Part shown: piece by piece, positions 6,855-8,543 of the stretch
Position numbering within the stretch: the first letter of the stretch is position 1
Layout: the number at the start of each line of letters is the position of its first letter
DNA from: JBJFCE01 sp964437825
GTDB taxonomy: Bacteria; Bacillota; Clostridia; Lachnospirales; Lachnospiraceae
Assembly (NCBI GenBank): GCA_964437825.1
Contig: CAYTIH010000074.1
Span: forward strand, 1 to 8,543
Length of the DNA: 8,543 nt
Direction: 5' to 3'
Translations under genes and position numbers: made by a program
Notes under the pieces: generated by a model
Told to the model about the DNA's origin: nothing
The model's input: the letters and a program-made list of their open reading frames with translations, nothing else
The model's database searches: none

Positions 6855-7505
6855 ATGACAGATAAGGTAATTGAAAACAATCAGGTAATGGTAATCGGTA
6901 AAATCGTCAGTGATTTTACCTACAGCCACGAAATCTTCGGAGAAGGCTTCTATATGGCTGAGGCGGAGGTTACAAGGCTGTCCGATTCCTGCGACATCAT
7001 ACCGCTTATGGTGTCCGAAAGACTGCTCGACATGAGCGGTGATTATATCGGGAGGTATATCAGCGTATCCGGCCAGTTTCGTTCCTACAACCGGCATGAG
7101 GAGCACAAAAACAGACTGGTATTGTCCGTATTCGTAAGGGAGCTTGAGTTTCTGGAGGAGGAAGAATTTGAACAGTATGCCGGAGAAAATTCCAGAACAA
7201 ACCAGATTTTTCTGGATGGATATATCTGCAAGGAACCGGTTTACAGGAAAACGCCGCTTGGGCGTGAAATTGCTGATTTGCTGCTTGCAGTGAACAGACC
7301 GTATGGTAAGTCGGATTATATACCCTGCATCTGCTGGGGAAGAAATGCGCGTTATGCATCTACTTTTCAGGTGGGCGCAAGATGTGCTATCTGGGGCAGA
7401 ATACAGAGCAGGGAATACATGAAAAAGCTGTCCGAGGAGGAAGTGGAAAAGAGAGTTGCTTATGAAGTATCTGTCAGCAAACTGGAAATTTTGGAGGATG
7501 AATAA
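6855..7505 (+). CDS. SSB-like protein with two OB folds
   Basis: The protein has 216 residues. The C-terminal half (about 116-212) resembles a single-stranded DNA-binding protein OB fold: FLDGYICKEPVYRKTPLGREIADLLLAVNRPYG is split here only by its own length and is followed by DYIPCICWG (154-162) and GRIQSREY (181-188), as in SSB. The N-terminal half (about 8-100) has a weaker but similar layout: NQVMVIGKIVSDF, a central strand region ending CDIIPLMV, then GRYISVSGQFRSY and RLVLSVFVRELEFL. It therefore looks like two OB folds in one chain, joined by an acidic linker (101-112). It ends KLEILEDE and lacks the acidic DDDIPF-type tip of housekeeping SSB. The ATG at 6855 has AAGGGAG (6841-6847) 7 nt upstream. 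It is probably an accessory ssDNA-binding protein; partner and process are unknown. Confidence 0.8.
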   Translation: MTDKVIENNQVMVIGKIVSDFTYSHEIFGEGFYMAEAEVTRLSDSCDIIPLMVSERLLDMSGDYIGRYISVSGQFRSYNRHEEHKNRLVLSVFVRELEFLEEEEFEQYAGENSRTNQIFLDGYICKEPVYRKTPLGREIADLLLAVNRPYGKSDYIPCICWGRNARYASTFQVGARCAIWGRIQSREYMKKLSEEEVEKRVAYEVSVSKLEILEDE

Positions 7506-7562
7506 AAACGAACGAATACAGGTAAAAATATGTATGTAGGTTTGTTCGCAAAAATGCGGATG

Positions 7563-7591
7563 TTGCGAAAAAAGAACGGATGTGCTATGAT
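7563..7591 (+). promoter_or_regulatory. Promoter of the CobO-like gene, with overlapping inverted repeat
   Basis: TTGCGA (7563-7568), a 17-bp spacer and TATGAT (7586-7591) preceded by TGC form an extended -10 promoter. Transcription would start near 7598, about 50 nt before the start codon. A perfect 7-bp inverted repeat TTCGCAA (7545-7551) / TTGCGAA (7563-7569) has its right arm on the -35 hexamer. This suggests a possible operator. No clear terminator separates this promoter from the preceding gene, so readthrough may also occur. Confidence 0.65.
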
Positions 7592-7649
7592 ATGGCATAT
7601 TTGAAAATTCAGTTTCAACGCCGTAAGAATGGGAAACGAGGGATATGAA

Positions 7650-8141
7650 ATGAACCAGGGTATCATTCAGGTCTATTGTGGAGAGGGCCACGGAAAAAGT
7701 GCGGCAGCGCTTGGCCAGGCCGTTCAGGCAGCCAGCCTGGGAAAAAACGTGGTGATCATTCAGTTTTTGAAGAATCTGGGGGATTCGGAGTTAATCAAGA
7801 GACTGGAGCCGGAAATTAAGGTATTTCGCTTTGAAAAGTCTGAGAAGAACTTTGAAGGACTCTCGGAGAGCGAGAAACGGGAAGAAGCTCAGAATATCCG
7901 AAACGGGCTTAACTTCGCGAAAAAGGTGCTTACAACCGGAGAATGTGACTTGTTGATTTTGGATGAGGTTCTGGGTTTGATTGATAATCATATCATTGAG
8001 GTGGAAGAACTTCGCGCAATTTTGGAAACCAAAACGGAGGATGAGAGCATTATTCTGACGGGAATAGAGCTCAACGATGAAACCTGTATCGTTGCGGATG
8101 AGGTATATACTATCGAACCGATGAATTTTAAGGTGTTCTAA
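7650..8141 (+). CDS. cobO: CobO-like ATP:corrinoid adenosyltransferase
   Basis: A 163-residue P-loop protein of the CobA/CobO/BtuR type, which transfers the 5'-deoxyadenosyl group of ATP to the cobalt of reduced corrinoids. The N-terminus IIQVYCGEGHGKSAAALG matches the family pattern, with the P-loop GEGHGKS at 11-17. It continues with GKNVVIIQFLK (31-41), Walker B-like LLILDE (101-106) and ILTGIEL (135-141). At 163 residues it is somewhat short for the family, and the usual GKGK(S/T) core reads GHGKS. No cobalamin genes are nearby, so the true substrate is uncertain. The start at 7650 has GAGGGA (7638-7643) 6 nt upstream; the in-frame ATG at 7629 lacks a ribosome binding site. The family is confident, but exact activity is inferred. 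Confidence 0.8.
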   Translation: MNQGIIQVYCGEGHGKSAAALGQAVQAASLGKNVVIIQFLKNLGDSELIKRLEPEIKVFRFEKSEKNFEGLSESEKREEAQNIRNGLNFAKKVLTTGECDLLILDEVLGLIDNHIIEVEELRAILETKTEDESIILTGIELNDETCIVADEVYTIEPMNFKVF

Positions 8142-8200
8142 GAGGCAGAAGCCGGGCAGCCGAGAATCATGAAAAAGTAAATAATCATAGGATTCACACG

Positions 8201-8229
8201 TTGACAGATCATGTTGTGAGTGCTATCTC
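8201..8229 (+). promoter_or_regulatory. Orphan promoter-like sequence
   Basis: A perfect consensus TTGACA (8201-8206), a 17-bp spacer and TATCTC (8224-8229) preceded by TGC. The -10 hexamer matches the consensus at only three positions. Any transcript would start near 8236 and run straight into the terminator hairpin at 8240, with no gene downstream on that strand in the window. It may be a relic of the disrupted region. Confidence 0.3.
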
Positions 8230-8239
8230 AAGTTTGAAA

Positions 8240-8286
8240 GCAAAATTGCCGCAGCCCATATAAATAAAGGGCTGCGGCGATTTTGC
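8240..8286. terminator. Long bidirectional terminator-type hairpin
   Basis: An 18-bp stem GCAAAATTGCCGCAGCCC (8240-8257) / GGGCTGCGGCGATTTTGC (8269-8286) with one T-G pair and an 11-base AT-rich loop. The AAAA/TTTT tracts are built into the base of the stem, so the GC core is followed by GATTTT or AATTTT in either direction. It probably ends the CobO-like transcript about 100 bases after its stop. It also faces the mobile-element debris from the right. Confidence 0.75.
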
Positions 8287-8296
8287 TGTATGGCTG

Positions 8297-8440
8297 TATG
8301 ATCTTCCCTACAGGGTATTTATTGCCCGGCTTTGCCTGCAGGAGCCATATGAGAACCAGTGCTGTAAAACATGCGGTAAAGTGTGCGTCTATGTGATCGT
8401 TTGTACGGACATATACCGGCCTCGAATCAAATTCCGTCTT
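8297..8440 (-). pseudogene. C-terminal fragment of an IS4-type transposase
   Basis: The minus-strand frame from 8440 reads KTEFDSRPVYV, then DHIDAHFTACFTALVL and a following LLQ. This is the conserved end of IS4/IS1634-like DDE transposases, just after the catalytic glutamate region (the E..CFR..K.EF..RPVY context). About 48 residues are recognisable, ending near KYPVGKII. The same frame stays open to a stop at 8228-8230 but runs through the terminator hairpin, so the rest is probably not native. No start codon, catalytic Asp or Glu, or intact IS end is present. The fragment abuts the phage gene fragment at about 8440 in a different frame. Exact IS family is a recognition-based guess. Confidence 0.6.
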
Positions 8441-8543
8441 GGGTCCAGTTTTAGGAGCTTCTCCACGTCCTTTAACTGCGACTGCGTGTCTTTGATGGAC
8501 GAATTGACGCCCTTTAAGGCAGTCTGTAATTTGGTGGTATCGC
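8389..8543 (-). pseudogene. Truncated phage tail tape measure gene (5' part, runs off window)
   Basis: The minus-strand frame entering at 8541 contains LQTALKGVNSSIKDTQSQL followed by KDVEKLLKLDP. This is a coiled-coil motif characteristic of the N-terminal region of tail tape measure proteins in clostridial siphophages and prophages. The similarity stops at LKLDP (about 8440). The frame then reads 16 unrelated residues, out of frame through the transposase remnant, to a TAG at 8389-8391. Native tape measure proteins run to many hundreds of residues, so this is a truncated remnant. Its start codon should lie less than about 150 bases beyond the right edge. It could instead be the end of a rearranged prophage that continues to the right. 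Confidence 0.65.

Larger units (their letters stand above)
8143..8337. repeat. Imperfect long-range inverted repeat after the CobO-like gene
   Basis: AGGCAGAAGCCGGGCA (8143-8158) is the inverse of TGCCCGGCTTTGCCT (8323-8337) except for one extra base; the central 10 bp (AAGCCGGGCA/TGCCCGGCTT) match perfectly. The left arm begins 2 bases after the CobO-like stop codon. The right arm lies within the transposase remnant. The arms bracket the terminator hairpin but are not centred on it. It may be an IS-derived or MITE-like remnant, or chance. Confidence 0.4.

Noticed and set aside
7506..7562. Hairpin after the SSB-like gene (CGAACGAA with TTTGTTCG) as a terminator
   Set aside because: The loop is long, the stem is AT-rich with a G-T pair, and an A-rich rather than T-rich tract follows.
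7629..7649. Upstream in-frame start of the CobO-like gene at 7629
   Set aside because: No ribosome binding site precedes it, whereas GAGGGA (7638-7643) serves 7650. Family members begin close to the P-loop strand.
6810..7691. Long minus-strand open frame (293 codons) opposite the SSB-like gene
   Set aside because: It is antisense to a gene with clear SSB motifs and a good ribosome binding site. Its translation has no recognisable domain and low-information composition.

Overview
The window looks like chromosomal DNA from a clostridial Bacillota, most probably a Lachnospiraceae-type gut anaerobe. This is inferred from moderate GC, strong AGGAGG-like ribosome binding sites, extended -10 promoters, a clostridial-style class A penicillin-binding protein with a long Thr/Pro tail, a YigZ-family protein and a BipA/TypA GTPase. 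No taxonomic marker is present, so the family-level placement is tentative.

Layout, left to right. Positions 1-153 hold a terminator-like hairpin from an unseen upstream gene and a compact three-way-junction fold. A membrane-anchored SH3b protein (160-678, +) follows and ends at a strong terminator. A class A PBP (832-3618, -) converges on it; its 3' end carries a coding minisatellite. The PBP and a YigZ/IMPACT-family gene (3933-4574, +) diverge from a shared 314-base intergenic region with a promoter for each. YigZ and typA/bipA (4637-6472, -) converge on one bidirectional terminator. The typA leader is about 165 nt long and contains two diverged tandem copies of a stem-loop repeat. Beyond its promoter lies a perfect 23-bp direct repeat with a 24-bp period. 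A two-OB-fold SSB-like gene (6855-7505, +) and a small CobO-like ATP:corrinoid adenosyltransferase gene (7650-8141, +) follow; the second has its own promoter.

The last 400 bases hold no intact gene. They contain a long terminator-type hairpin and mobile-element debris on the minus strand: the start-proximal part of a phage tail tape measure gene joined near 8440 to the C-terminal end of an IS4-type transposase.

The genes do not form one pathway. They are mostly single-gene units separated by terminators: cell-wall synthesis and surface functions on the left, translation stress and protein housekeeping in the middle, nucleic-acid binding and corrinoid chemistry on the right. No complete undescribed defence or mobile system is visible. 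The parts most worth a second look are the structured repeat elements in the leaders, the two-OB SSB-like protein, and the phage/IS scar at the right edge.
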